This document shows positions 31,536 to 43,779 of a DNA stretch of 64,000 nt, in pieces. The stretch covers positions 847,057,978 to 847,121,977 of the forward strand of contig NC_090437.1 in the NCBI RefSeq assembly GCF_031143425.1, in the 5' to 3' direction. This stretch comes from Pleurodeles waltl (lineage: Eukaryota; Chordata; Amphibia; Caudata; Salamandridae). Every line of letters begins with the position of its first letter. Position 1 is the first letter of the stretch. The translations under genes were made by a program, and so were the position numbers. The notes under the pieces are model-generated. The model saw only the letters and a program-made list of their open reading frames with translations. It ran no database searches and was not told the DNA's origin.

Positions 31536-32385
31536 GACCAAAAGATGTTGCAGAAAGGATGTCAGCTAGTTGTCTCAAGCTAAATGGGGACAAATCGGAA
31601 GTTCTGGTGGTTTGTTATTACCTCAGTCGTTGGTCACTGATGTTCTGGATAGATTCCTTAGGCAGCCTTCCAACACCCAAAAATATGGTCATAAATTTGG
31701 TCATTCAGCTAGACATCGAACACAATCTGGGGAGTATAGGTACGGACCTTGGCAGCTAGTTGCTTTAAAATTTAGGATAACGCTTAGAAATATTTTACAA
31801 TTTCTACCTTTTGCATCATGGATACTTGTGGTTTAGGCACTAATTCTCTCCCATCTAGATTACAGGAACTCTCTTTACCTCAGAAGTCCACAATATATGG
31901 TAAAAAGATTGCAGGTGGTGCAAAATGCACCTGCATGTCTCTTGCTAAAGATCCCAAAACACATGCCAGTATCTGGCTCATTAGCCTCTCTTTATTGGCT
32001 TCCTGTTAAACAGGATTAGGTTCTCTGCATGACCCACTGAGCCTTATATAACAAAGGTCCTCCACTCCTTAATCATTTGATTCATCCTTACATTCTTAAT
32101 AGTTTTCTGTCACATCAACTGGTGACCCCAAGATCTGGAAAACGAGAAGTGGGGTCGGTCTTTTGCATTTCTATCTCCCAGACTTTGGAACGCTTTACCT
32201 GAGAGAATACGCAAAACTAAGGAAGAATGGAGTTTCAGAAAGCAATAAAAAACCTTGCTATTGGTTTAAACCACCTGATTGCGTTCTTGATAATAGCTGC
32301 ATAGCGCTGGCAGACCTATATGGGCAGCCATGCACTTTACAAATGCCTAGTCTAGACTATACCTGAGTACTTGTAAAATATGCTT
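31536..32385 (+). pseudogene. LINE A reverse transcriptase, 3' segment
   Basis: Continues LINE A after the LINE B insertion: MSASCLKLNGDKSEVLVV (31559) and GSLPTPKNMVINL match the RT thumb of L2/CR1 elements. They are followed, through several stops and shifts, by a region corresponding to 'LDYRNSLY', 'RLQVVQNAPA' and 'SLASLYWLPV' (about 31850-32010). A likely 3' untranslated end contains GCATAGCGCTGGC and GCACTTTACAAATGCC near 32300-32345. No microsatellite tail is obvious. Confidence 0.75.
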
Positions 32386-33191
32386 GGGCAAGAAATTCTT
32401 GTTTGCGTAATCCAGACAAGATAACTTTGTTATAAATAAATTGAGGACCAAACTACCTGTTAATCTACAGTATATTGGGGCTGTAGTTGTTACTTATGAA
32501 ACATCACATAATTACCTGTAAAAAGAGGTGAAATGTGTCCGTAACAGTACTATGTGCAAATCCTTTGAATAAAAATGTACAGCTTGTTACATAAGCTATT
32601 ACTAAAATCTCTCAGGAAAAGGCACAACAGACCCTTGAACTCTTCACTACACACGTACTACATGATAAGATTTGAGCCACCTTGACTTGTAGTCAGTTAA
32701 GGTAGAATGTGGCGTATGGCATACAGGTAGAAGAGATACACTCAGACTACTTTGTTAATGTTTTGTTCTAGTGTAAGTACCAAATCTATTATTATTGTTT
32801 GGAGGAAAGTTGACAATGGGGCACCATTACTTGGACAATTAAGGGACTTGCCACATATAAGGATGTGAGTTTTATTTCTGTTACGTTTCAAGTGGTATGT
32901 GATCACAGATTAACTTCGTGGGTGGGTGCAGTTGAGCCAGTCGTGGTGGTCAGTGGGTTATGGTTTGCTTACCTTATAGGTGACAAGTGTGTGATCATCA
33001 TAAATATACTCAGGCCGGATATGAGAGATTAAAAGTGCCACATATATGTGGAACAGAAAGCAAGCCAAAGCTGAGATCTGGAAGAGACTGTGCTGCTTTA
33101 TTGATTGTATGTGGTAAGTAAACAAAATGTATACCCTCTGAGAGGAAAGACACAAACCAAGTACGAGCTTTTTATTGGATCCTAAAGCCAC
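32386..33191. other. no gene seen
   Basis: Unrecognised AT-rich DNA between LINE A and the foldback element at 33195. Confidence 0.4.
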
Positions 33192-33194
33192 TTA

Positions 33195-33365
33195 GGGCCT
33201 GCTTACAACTTTGGCGGAGGGGGTGAATCCGTTCCACATGAGACGGATATCCCGCCCGCCGTATTACGAGTCCATTATATCCTATGGAAGTCGTAATACG
33301 GTGGGTGGGATATCCGTCACATTTGGGATGGATTCACCCCCTCCACCAAAGTTGTAATCAGGCCC
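33195..33365. mobile_element. foldback MITE, TSD TTA
   Basis: 171 bp element whose two halves are near-complete inverted copies around CCATTATATCCTATGG. Its ends are GGGCCTGCTTACAAC and GTTGTAATCAGGCCC, and TTA flanks both sides (33192-33194, 33366-33368), the classic Harbinger target. The core (GTATTACGA-GTCCATTATATCC) is shared with the MITE at 38633. Confidence 0.88.
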
Positions 33366-33386
33366 TTAGTCTCCTAAAAAGATTAT

Positions 33387-33999
33387 GGGGGTCATTCTGA
33401 CCCTGGCGGTCATGGACCGCCAGGGCCAACGACCGCGGGAGCACCGCCAACAGGCTGGCGGTGCTCCCATGGGCATTCTGACCGCGGCGGTACAGCCGCG
33501 GTCAGAAACGGAAAACCGGCGGTGTCCCGCCGGTTTCCCGCTGCCCTGAGGAATCCTCCATGGCGGCGCTGCAGGCAGCGCCGCCATGGGGATTCCGACC
33601 CCCTTACCGCCAGCCTGGTTAACCGCCAGAACCTGGCTGGCGGTAACGGGTGTCGTGGGGCCCCTGGGGCCCCTGCAGTGCCCATGCCAATGGCATGGGC
33701 ACTGCAGGGGCCCCCTAACAGGGCCCTACTAAGATTCTCAGTGTCTGCATAGCAGACACTGAAAATCGCGACGGGTGCAACTGCACCCCTCACACCCTTC
33801 CCACTCCGCCCGCTCCATTCGGAGCCGGCTTCCTCGTGGAAAGGGGTTTCCCGCTGGGCGGGCGGCCTTCTGGCGGTCGCCCGCCCGCCCAGCCGGAAAC
33901 TCAGAATAACTGCGGCGGTCTTTTGACCGCGCAGCGGTATTCTGGCGGTTCCCGTTTGGCTGGCGGCCCCCGCCGCCAGCCAAACTCAGAATGACCCCC
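33387..33999. mobile_element. hairpin-chain Harbinger-type element B, TSD TAT
   Basis: 613 bp, ends GGGGGTCATTCTGACCC and CAGAATGACCCCC, flanked by TAT (33384-33386, 34000-34002). It is homologous to the element at 14192 and built the same way: hairpins at 33401-33425 (11 bp arms), 33437-33468 (13 bp), 33479-33504 (10 bp), 33558-33589 (15 bp arms, 2 nt loop), 33604-33646 (17 bp, one mismatch), 33666-33714 (24 bp arms, 1 nt loop) and around 33743-33763. Non-coding. Confidence 0.86.
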
Positions 34000-34002
34000 T
34001 AT

Positions 34003-34856
34003 GTGGTTAATTCTATTGAATGCTGCTAATCTAAGGAGATGAGAATCCCTATGGTGCATCATCAGCTAGGGCACTTTTAAGTTGTCCCATATTGAGACTA
34101 GTGCAAAATCAATTACACTCATTGGTGAGAGTCATACTTTGAGTAGGTCTAGAAGTGTTGGGGCGTAGGATGAAGAGTAACTTAATTGAAGACATGCAAC
34201 TGCAGGTGTTTTGCAGGCTAGGGAATCTTAGAAATTAGTCTGTAGTTGACAGAATTATTTAGCTTAAGTGAGAGTTTATTCGGTTGATTTTACCTATTTT
34301 TGATTAATTGGTCCAAGCAAAGTTACATTTTTGAGGAGGTGTTAAAAAGTGGGGGGTGAATTTGAATATGACTGGCAAGGTCACAAAGCCTTCAAAGGGT
34401 AATTGTTTGTAGTTGGAATTTAAGCTGCTTGGTATCTGGTTTTTGGGGTGTTAATTGTATGTATATCTGTGTTCTGCATGGTGAGTTTCTTGAATGAATA
34501 TGCAGACATAGCCAACAGAGTTGACGGTATCAAATGTGTTCTGGTTTGGACTTCTGAAGGGAAGTATTTGACTAGACCTGCTTAGGTCCTGTACCAGTGG
34601 GTTGTTGTACATTAGAGCTATTTAAATTGTGGAATGTGATGACTTTAAGTAGTATTTATTGAGGTAGCAGTTACTGCATTATACATGGCTGGGTTTCTGT
34701 TGTCATTGGAAACCCAGTTTGCCCTGTTAGTTGTAAGAAAATTACCATTTACCCTAAGAAGTCAGTTTCCTCTTTGCAATTTTTAATTTGGGGTAGAAAC
34801 CAATTTGAGTTCTTACATTTAATGAAGGAGTTTATGTGCTTAATCGGAGACACTCA
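34003..34856. other. no gene seen
   Basis: G/T-rich unrecognised DNA. It appears continuous with 35475-36026 if the element between them is removed. Confidence 0.4.
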
Positions 34857-35471
34857 GGGCCTTATTACGAGTGTGGCAGTCTATAGACCGCCACATTTAC
34901 GGTGGCGGTCTGGACCACGCCAATGTGGTGGTCCGACTGCCACATTACAACCATTGTGGTTGGACTGCCAGGGAACCACCAGCACTGGCAGGATCTTGGA
35001 TCGGGCGGCCTGGTGGTGGCAGAGGTCTTAATGTGCCAGTGCAGTGCTGGCCGGGGGATTATGACCTTGTTCTCCACCAGCTGTTTCATATCGGTAGCAC
35101 CACCATGAAACGGCTAGTGGAGAACAGGTTCAGGAGGCAATGGGGGGCCCATGCACTTGGCATGAGCAGTGCAGGAGCCTCCCCAGCCAGCACCCTCGAA
35201 ATGTTCACTGTCTGCTTTGCATACAGTGAACTTTGTGAAGGTGCAGGTGCACCCTGCAGACGACAGCATTGTTGCCGGTCGATTAAGAGCCGGAGACAAT
35301 GCTGTAGCCTGTTTCCTGTTAGGCTGGTAGGTGGAAACTTAGGTTCCCACCCACTGACCTAGCTGGAAACCCAAACTAGCTCTGGCGGGGAGGTTGCCAT
35401 GTAGGCGGTGGCCATCCTGTCAGGAATTTGGCAGAATAAGTTTTCTGTCCGCCAAAAATATAATGGGGCCC
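34857..35471. mobile_element. non-autonomous Harbinger-type element, TSD TCA
   Basis: 615 bp, starting GGGCCTTATTACGAG and ending ATAATGGGGCCC, flanked by TCA (34854-34856, 35472-35474). It has a GGCGGTCT-rich left end and several decayed hairpins, for example around TGTCTGCTTTGCATACAG at 35208-35226. It is related to 47685-48194 and 49336-49817. Confidence 0.8.
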
Positions 35472-35474
35472 TCA

Positions 35475-36026
35475 GCGTTGGATGTTTTATAAGGTTGTCA
35501 CATTAATTTTTGTAAACATTTCTGATTTGGTTTGGTGGGATATTTGGTATTTGGTGATCTATGTGCTGCTGGAATTTGTATAGTCTGGGTGGGGGTCAGT
35601 TTCTATGGAGTGAATAATTGCAGGATTGATTGTCTCTTTATTGAGATTGTTGGGCATTGAGAACACTGGCTCCAATATATTGTGAGGTGGTTATTGGTGG
35701 GGACTAGTCCCAAGTTGAGTTGTTGATATTTCATTTAGTGCAATGTGTGTATGTTTTCTTCTGTTATAGTCATTGTCGTATTTTAGTCAGATGGAGATGA
35801 GGTCTCACATTGTTCTGGGGTCTGATCTTTTGCTCATGTGGGTGACACATGTTTTCAGTGATATGCTTTGGGTTGCAGGCTCTCAGGGAGTTCCCCCACT
35901 GGGTGTCTTGAGACCGCGTTGAGGTGGATTAAAGTGCTCTTTCTTTTTTTGTTTAGTGGGTCAGTGTATTATGGGGCTGACTGAGTTATAATTTTGAGAG
36001 TTATGTTTATGTATAAGCACCAGGTT
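35475..36026. other. no gene seen
   Basis: Unrecognised DNA up to the start of the duplicated block. On the minus strand, TCAACGCGGTCTCAAGACAC (about 35909-35928) resembles LINE 3' sequence, but I cannot support that further. Confidence 0.35.
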
Positions 36027-38110
36027 TTAGTTACTTTTTGTGGTATGGGTATTAGGTAGTGACAGTATCAGCAGCTTTTAATTACTGCATGAAAGTGGAA
36101 AGAGTTGATAGATGTTGAGCAAGCTTCTACTTGACGTGTGTGAAAATTTTGTCTTAAGCCTTGCTTGCATGTTCAGGTTCAGAAAAGGAATGGTGGGGTA
36201 AGTGAGGTTAAGGCCATGATGAGAGGGTAGTATTATAGGAGGAGAATGTGGTGAGGATTGTATATGAGTAGGAGAAGGATAGGGAAGAATTAAGAGGGAG
36301 AAATTGTGAAAGGAGAAGTTGTGGACACAAGGACCAGAAGATGTAGTAAAATAGGAGAAAAAGAAGGAGAGGGACAGAAATGGGAAGAGAGGAGAATGAG
36401 GAAAAAGGAGAAGAAGGATTATAAAAGTGTAGGGTAGAGGGGGCATCAGGGTCAGGAAGGGGGTATGAAATGGGAGAATAGGGAAGGGAAGGAGACTTTG
36501 AAGTAAATATTCTACACACTGCGATGCAACATGAACAGGATAGTAAAGTTAGTGCATCATAAATATTTCTAATTTTAGCAGGTCTACGCTAGCATTCCAA
36601 AATGGTATGCACATTATTTACATTTACATTGGTGAACCATAGGATTATGTTCAGTGACAACATGTACCTTAAGAAACATGACACTGTAATTGGTATCTGG
36701 GTTTCTGTGTATTATGCTATCATATCCACAAATGTGATTATGGGAACAGCATGCCTGTTTTGATGACATGACATTTTTGGTTAAGCCTTTGTTATGAGTA
36801 ACCCAGATTTGGCTCTGTTCTGTCCCCCTTTCTTCTTACTGACACTGCACGTACCAGTAGGGTGACTGAACAGAATATTAAGTTGTAAGTATCGTTATAC
36901 CTAAATATTGTGTCAAGAACAAAATTATTGTGTCACAGAATGTCATGTCAAGGATATAATTTTTTTAGTACGTTATATCATCTTAAGTACTAATTTTTAA
37001 TATAACTATTTAAATATAGTTCTAAAAAACGACAGTTTTTCAATTCATTTAATACAGCGCTTGATAAAATATTAATGCTAGTATTGTTAGTCTAAGTGGT
37101 ATTTTTATAAAGTGAAAATTGAAAAGTAAAAATGTTTATTTTATTATTAAAATACAATTCATAATTTAGCAATGTATAATGTTGTTGGGTATGTAAGGGT
37201 GTATGGTGTGCACTACATTAAATTTGTATTAATTTAATGTAATTGCTAATCTTGTATTTTAAAATAAGTATTCAATTCATTGATAATTATGTAAATTGTT
37301 TTATTTATTAATAGCTATGTTACATATTTAAACATAATTCCTTTTAATATATATTTAATATTTAAAATGTTATAGTGGTAGGCAAATGGGGTGGAAAGTT
37401 AATTAAAAATGTAAAAACAATGTTAATTACATTATAATTGCTCGTTGATGATGCAATTGCTTATTATTATGTATATGTATTAGTATTCTTTTTTTAATTG
37501 TTGATTCACTTAAGGATGTTATTTAAAATTTCATGGTACATTTATATGCTCTCATTTTTGTGAGTTATTAAGATTTTATAAGTGGCTTGTTTGCTTTGTA
37601 TGGAAATGTGGTGGGAAGTTTCAAATATATGTTTCAATTGATAATATTTATGTTATTAATTTATAATTATTTATGTATTTTTTACATTTGCTGGCATTGA
37701 ACATTATTTTAAAGAAAAAACATTCATTTTGTGTTGCATGTTTTAATAGTGATTCATTTAAAATGAATTTTTAATTTGCTGCATGTTAGTTAATACTTTT
37801 TTAATTTATTTAAAAAATGTATTAAAAATGTATTTTAAAAAAATCATCTTTTATTTAATATGTAAGTTCAGAGTTTCAAGTGTTTACTAATTTGTAGAGG
37901 GGAAACTAAGTTATATTTCAGTTGATTTAATTTTATCGCAGTTTTAATTTTATTATTTATTTCTTATTTTGTTACAGTTATGATATTCAATATTTTTCCA
38001 TTATTTGATATAGTAAATTTTTTATATACATTAAGTATTTCTATATTTCATAAACATTATTAGGATGTATTAAGTTATTTTTAATTCCTTCAAAACCGAA
38101 CAATTTATTT
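36027..38110. other. AT-rich non-coding DNA, copy 1
   Basis: Very AT-rich, with a purine-rich stretch (36200-36500) and no gene. Its counterpart is 55842-57920. An 11 bp difference near 37304-37314 and many single changes separate the copies. Confidence 0.7.
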
Positions 38111-38119
38111 GCTGTTATT

Positions 38120-39020
38120 TTGATTTGACTTGGAATAGTAAATGTAACCCCTATGGAGTACAAAACGTTCCCTAATGTTGTGTAGATTGGGGTACAAATA
38201 ATACATCTAACCCCTATTAAGTTCAACAGTTCATTGACGAGAGTGGGAAGAGTAAATTCTGCAATCCAACACTTTCTCCACTGTTTCTTGGACTGGAGTG
38301 GGATGAGTAAATTGAACTCCCCCTGCTATCCAAAACCTTCTCTACTGTTGCTTAGGATGGAGTGGGAATAGTAAATCTGAGCCCTCTCAAGTCCAAACCT
38401 TTTCCTACTGTTGCATAGATTGAAGTAGGAATAGTAAATGTAACCACTCTGCAGTTCAAGACTTCCCCATGGCCTGTTGACACTGGAGTGTGAATAGTAA
38501 ATATACCCTCTCTGGTCTCTAACACTTTCCCTAATGTTGCATATATTGGGGTGCTAATAGTAAATCTAATTCCTCTGTAGTCCTAACTTTCCATACTGTT
38601 GATTACACTGGAGTGGGAATAGTGAATATAATGGGGGTTATTCTAACTTTGGAGGAGGTGTTAATCCGTCCCAAAAGTGACGGAAAAGTGACGGATTTAC
38701 CACCAGCCGTATTACGAGTCCATTATATCCTATGGAACTCGTAATACGGCTGGTGGTATATCCGTCACTTTACCGTCACTTTTGGGATGGATTAACACTC
38801 CTCCAAAGTTAGAATAACCCCCAATGTCTCCAAAGTCCAACACTTTCTCTACTGTTGCTTTGATTGGAGTGTGAATGATAAATTTAACCCCTCTGAGTCC
38901 ACCACTTTTGCTACTGTTGCTTAGAATGGAGTGAGAATAACAAACGTAACCCCCTTTGGAGTCCAGCACTTACTATACTGTTTTATAGGATGAAGTGGGA
39001 ATAGCAAATTTAGATATTGC
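38120..39020. repeat. 62 bp minisatellite, copy 1
   Basis: About twelve imperfect units of roughly 62 bp, each with a GGAGTGGGAATAGTAAAT block and a 'ctactgttgcttaga' block. Unit nine is interrupted by the MITE at 38633-38822. Confidence 0.8.
38633..38822. mobile_element. foldback MITE, TSD AAT, absent from the other copy
   Basis: 190 bp, ends GGGGGTTATTCTAAC and GTTAGAATAACCCCC, with nearly perfect inverted halves around CCATTATATCCTATGG. AAT flanks it (38630-38632, 38823-38825). The corresponding place in the second duplicate (58436-58442) reads straight through as ATAATGTCTCC with a single AAT, an exact empty site. Confidence 0.93.
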
Positions 39021-39336
39021 AAGGTGTTAATTTGTTTTCTATATTTCAATTCTTTTAATAATTGTTATTTTTTTTCTATTTTCAAATTTTCTATTTTTAG
39101 GAAAATCTTTTAATTTAATTTGTTTACAATCATATTTGTTTAATTATGAGTATATTGTTAAATGGTTTTTAACATTGTTTTTGCTGTTCATAATATTTCC
39201 GTAATTGTTTAAAACAGTAAATATCGTCATACCCTTGACATAAATTAAGAACATATATTTTGTGTATTTAATTTGAAGTTTTGAATTAACATATTTGTAT
39301 TTGTTTCTGTGAATGTTTACAGTTAGAAATGTTTGT

Positions 39337-39368
39337 GATATATATATATATATTTATATATATATATA
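39337..39368. repeat. TA microsatellite, copy 1
   Basis: (TA)n with one TTTA interruption, ending at the start of the Harbinger element. The homologous tract at 58951-59037 is more than twice as long. Confidence 0.9.
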
Positions 39369-39948
39369 TGCCTTTATTGGGAGTTTGGTGAAATGGCGCA
39401 ACCTTACCGGCAACGGTGGCGGAATAATGACTGCCAGATTATGAGTCACAAAACACAAACTGCCAAAATAAAGACACAAAACCAACACAGCCCGGTCAAC
39501 CCGCAGTGAATGAGTGACTGATCAACTGCCAGCCCCGCCACGCCGAGACCATTCCGACCATCATAATATGATTCAACCTCCAGCACAGCAGAACATGCAC
39601 AGCGGAGATCGTATGCGGTTCCCACTGTGGCAGAACAAAAAGGCACCGCAGAAAGTAGCTAACACCACATTGGCTAGTTCAAATATTTCACACCTGATAA
39701 CCATACACACATCACACACACCTGACCACGCTACCATATAACACCCCCCAACAAGCTGTTGCGACAAACACAATAAGCCACAGCCACACCAGAGTGAAAG
39801 CACACACTGAACACAGCAAGCAAAGATCACACAGCACATATTGCACAAAACAACACCGCAGCTCATCAGCACACACAGCCAAACACCCCCACATCACCAC
39901 ACACCCTGTACTTCACTCAACATGCACAACACATTCCCACCCCACAAC

Positions 39949-41397
39949 ATGTCATGCCAGAAGCACCCACGGTTCACCGACAATGAGTTGCAGATCATGG
40001 TGGATGAGATCATCAGAGTCAAGCCATAGCTCATGGGTGTCCAGGTACATCAAAAGCCAAAAAGACGGAGTTATGGCAAAGGATCGTGGACAGGGTCAAC
40101 GCAGTCAGCACATACCCACACACAAGGGAGGACATCAGAAAGAGGTGGAACAACCTCAGGGGGAAAGGTCCGCCCCATGGCATCCAGGCAGAGGATAGCC
40201 AGTCCCCCACCACCTCCCCTCCAGCTGACAACCTGGGAGGAGAAGGTCTTGGGTATCATGTATCCTGAGGGCCTGACTGGCATCAGTGGAGGGCTTGACA
40301 CTGGTAAGTCAGCAATATCCCCACAACCACCAACCACCCATGCCCAGCATGCCACCCCACCACTCTCCAACCTACTGCAACCCACCCCACTTACCCCACC
40401 CCAAACATCCCGCACTCCTCCTCTGCATGCCACACCACCCCACTCCCACCATCCCTACTCACACTCCTCGAATACACGGATGTCAACCACAATGTGAATA
40501 ACCGCAGCTCCCACAATCCAATCCAAACCAATGTCTGCGATGCAGCAACTGTGATTGATATCAATGGGAAACAAGTTGAACCACTGCATGCTTTTACAAG
40601 AGGGACACAACAACAACAGTCACACAACTGACATCTACCGTATCCATCCACAGGTACTACTTCCACTGACACCCTGCAGAGGCTTCCAGGCTCAGACAGC
40701 CCACCCCAGGATGAAGGCCCCACTAAATGTCTGGATGAGGACGACGTGCCTAGGCCATATGGGGCCACTGTGCAGTCCACCAATGGCGCACCCACCCTGG
40801 ACACACCGGAAGACCCTACACATGTGGCAATAACACCACAGCCATACCCAGAACCCCAAACCTGTGCCCCAGAGACCCATCAATCAGAGTTGTGCCCCGT
40901 AGTACAGCGGCCGGAGTCAAGGGCACCCACCTCAGACAATGACAACCCTGCTGCTACTGGGAGTGGGCACACTGTGCCAGGGGCACAGGCACAGGGGAAC
41001 AGGGGCAGTGTGAGGGGAACTGTGACACAAGGGTCGGGACAGCCACACCAACTGACTGCCCAGGAGGGCCTCAACCAAGTCCCAGCACACCCATGACACA
41101 GTGGCCCAGATCCTCACCATCATGCAGGAAACGCAACGGGTGCAGGGGCAATACCATCCGGAGGCCATGCAACAGTGGCAGGCCCACAATACCACCATGG
41201 CCTCCATTGTAGGGGTGCTCAAGGACCTGACCACTGTCATGTGTGAGTCCACCACTCACCAGCAGGCCCCTACCACTGGTCACATCTCATCAGAGCCCTG
41301 CATGTCAGTGGCAGCCAGTGCCATGAAGGCCCCGCCACAGATCTCGCAGGACACCGGCACCCCTACCCCTGTAGCTGGGGAACCCCCACGCAAGTGA
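39949..41397 (+). pseudogene. Harbinger Myb/SANT protein 1, element 3
   Basis: Exon 1 (39949-40303) opens MSCQKHPRFTDNELQIMVDE and ends at CTGGTAAGT; exon 2 starts after CATCCACAG (40654) and ends at TGA 41395-41397. A TAG (40027-40029) interrupts the Myb-like domain at the Gln of 'KPQLMG'. A 7 bp deletion follows near 40050 relative to the 59618 copy, and about 18-20 bp are missing near 40202. Exon 2 holds an acidic Pro/Thr-rich linker, then a frame change before 41088. The C-terminal helix LTIMQETQRVQGQYHPEAMQ with QAHNTTMASIVGVLKDLT is a likely coiled coil. It is the same family as the gene at 2015. Function in life: DNA-binding partner of the transposase. Confidence 0.8.
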
Positions 41398-41623
41398 GGA
41401 CGTCCAAGTAGACATCCAGCTGGACATTATGCTCAGACCACGACCACCACCAGGAAGAGACCCTCTCCTGAACATTCTCCCTTGTGTGTGACACCCTGTC
41501 TACATTCCACTCTCATATCTCCGTCTACCCATGGCCAGCAGATTGTACCTACAGCTGGCCATAACATTTGATGATCTCCGCTGCCATGACCCCAATCATC
41601 ACCCCTCACACTGGTACATCACA

Positions 41624-41665
41624 AATAAACTGCAACTGAGCACAGTCCATGTCTACGTGTTTATT
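41624..41665. promoter_or_regulatory. back-to-back poly(A) signals between convergent genes
   Basis: AATAAA on the plus strand (41624-41629) lies 30 bp from TTTATT, i.e. AATAAA on the minus strand (41660-41665). They sit between the ends of Myb/SANT gene 1 (plus) and the transposase (minus), so each could terminate one transcript, with slightly overlapping ends. Both signals are conserved at 61318-61323 and 61354-61359. Confidence 0.55.
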
Positions 41666-42322
41666 TGTCATGAGAATGTATATAGGTTGATCGTGGAGCA
41701 GGCTGAACATATGTGTCAATGGAGGCAACAGCCCAGGCAGGGACCATAGAACACCACTACCTTGTCCTGAAAGGAGAGCAAGACAGGGACAATAATCACT
41801 GTAGGAGTCAGGGATGCCAACTCCACACAAATCCACTGTAGGAACAGGTATCCAGGACAGATATGCCACCCAGGTCCACAACCATATGGCCAGTACCAAC
41901 ACACATTCACAACACATACTAACCCATTTGTCCCACCCTCACATCGCCCAGGCCAGACCTGGCCCCATACGCACTGCCACCAACAACAATGTTGTGCTGC
42001 CACCCAATGTCGACTCCCAGGATGGATGCTGCACAGATGCAACAACCCTGTGTGGCACACACATAGCACCTGCAGTGGCAACTCAGGGAACATCCCACAT
42101 ACACATTGGTGACACTAGTGCACCAGCACAACACCTGCCTGACCATAGGCCTGACCTATATACTATGACTACCTCAGTCATGGGCACATGTGACACCCCC
42201 CAACCCACCCAGAGTCAGATCTGCAACCATTACCGTCAGTGGTCACAGACAACAGGAGGCATCAGGTACAAGGCAAACAGTTGTAGAGGACACATACCAC
42301 CCAGTTTGCACATACCTACATC

Positions 42323-43412
42323 TTAGCCATAGCAATGTAAAATCAGCTGCCCCCTGGAGTCAGCTGCATCCTCATCATCACTCCCCATGTCCCCTTCATC
42401 AGCCACTAGCACAGCTACACCCGCCTCTGCATCCAGCAATAGATTGTGCAGCATGCAGCAGGCCACAATGATCTGGCACACCTTCTGTGGCTGTAGAGCA
42501 GGGCACCCCGACATGTAAACACCGCAACCTGGCCTTCAGCAGACCAAAGCATCTCTCAATGACCCGTCTGGTACAACTTTGGGCCTCATTGTAACGGTCC
42601 TGTGCAGCTGAGGTTGGATGCCTCACGGGTGTCAGGAGCCAGGGCAGGTTGTGATAGCCAGAGTCACCTGTGTGCATAGAGGGAAGAGGCAGATCAGGAC
42701 CGAGAGGACAATAGGGCAGGGACACAAGGTTGCAGTGAGCTAAGGGGCACACATGTGCAGGGGTACATACTGATGAGCCAGGCCCGGTCCCTCCGGAGTG
42801 GTGCCATCATGTGTGGAATGTTCCTGTTTGGCAGGATGTAGGAATCATGCACAGAGCCTGGGTACTTGGCCGTCACCTGGGAAATGTACTGGTTCCAGAG
42901 ACAAACCATCTGCACACTGACCAAATGAAAGTTGTTGTGGTTTCTGTACACCTGTTCATTCCTCCTGGGTGGCACTAGGGCAATGTGGGTGCTGTCAACA
43001 GCACCTATGACATGGGGGACGTGTGCCACAGCGTAGAACGCAGCCTTGACAGTGGGCAAATCTCCACATGGGGGGAACCGGATGTAGCTGCCCATATGTT
43101 TAATCAGAGCACACAATACATTCATCAGGACATTGCTGAACATGGGCTGTGACATTCCACTTGCGAGGCCCAAAGTGACCTGGAAGGAGCGTAAGGCAAG
43201 GAAGTGGAGGAATGACAACACCTGGACTGTGGGAGGGTTGGCAATGGGATTGCGTATGGCAATAACAGATCCGGCTCCAACTGGGCCACTAGTTCCATTA
43301 TGGTCACACAGTTCAGGCGATAGGTCTTGATGATGTGACACTCCTCCAGTGTGGCAAGGTCTACTAGGGGCTGTACACCGGTGCATTCCTCATCCTCAAC
43401 CGTGCATAATAC
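42323..43412 (-). pseudogene. Harbinger DDE transposase (HARBI1-like), element 3
   Basis: DDE-superfamily nuclease of the HARBI1 type, which cuts element ends and inserts them at 3 bp targets. On the minus strand an exon starts after CCCAG (43412): RLRMRNAPVYSP, then LATLEECHIIKTYRLNCVTI, then the helical region FLHFLALRSFQV and YIRFPPCGDL. The catalytic core follows: VIGAVDSTHIAL (first Asp, codon near 42996) and YPGSVHDSYIL (second Asp, near 42846). An intron (42770-42668, GTATGT...CACACAG) leads to DSGYHNLPWLLTPV and RYNEAQSCTRRVIERCFG, whose Glu (near 42557) is the third catalytic residue. The C-terminus VCQIIVACCMLHNLLLDAEA ends at 42323. Frame changes near 43375, 43262 and 42500 break it. 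All three catalytic acids remain readable. Confidence 0.85.
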
Positions 43413-43779
43413 CTGGGAACAGGGTAGAGGTGTTAACATGTCGTGCAGAATAGACATATGGCGCACTAAATTTCACACACATCACATATTCCAAATGTGA
43501 AATGGTTGCCGCCTGTCTGCATGCATGAGACAGGTGGAAGTGAGATCATCCCGCCGGCCTTACACATCATGGCAGTAGGCGGCCACGACGGGGTGCTACT
43601 CACCATTGGCACACACTGTTGCCAATGGGAGGCATGACCCAATGGTGATTAGCGCCGGCGGTGACGTCCATGGTGGCCGTGACCGTCATTTCATGTGCTC
43701 ATGCTCACTTGACTCCTGAACGTCGTGCACTGAAGACCTCCACTGCACGTGCTGCTGTGTACTGACTCTGGTAGCCAAG

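Noticed and set aside
36030..36500. Host gene exons in the purine-rich stretch
   Set aside because: The minus-strand open frames are Ser/Pro/Phe-rich low complexity and are equally present in the second duplicate with drifting sequence.
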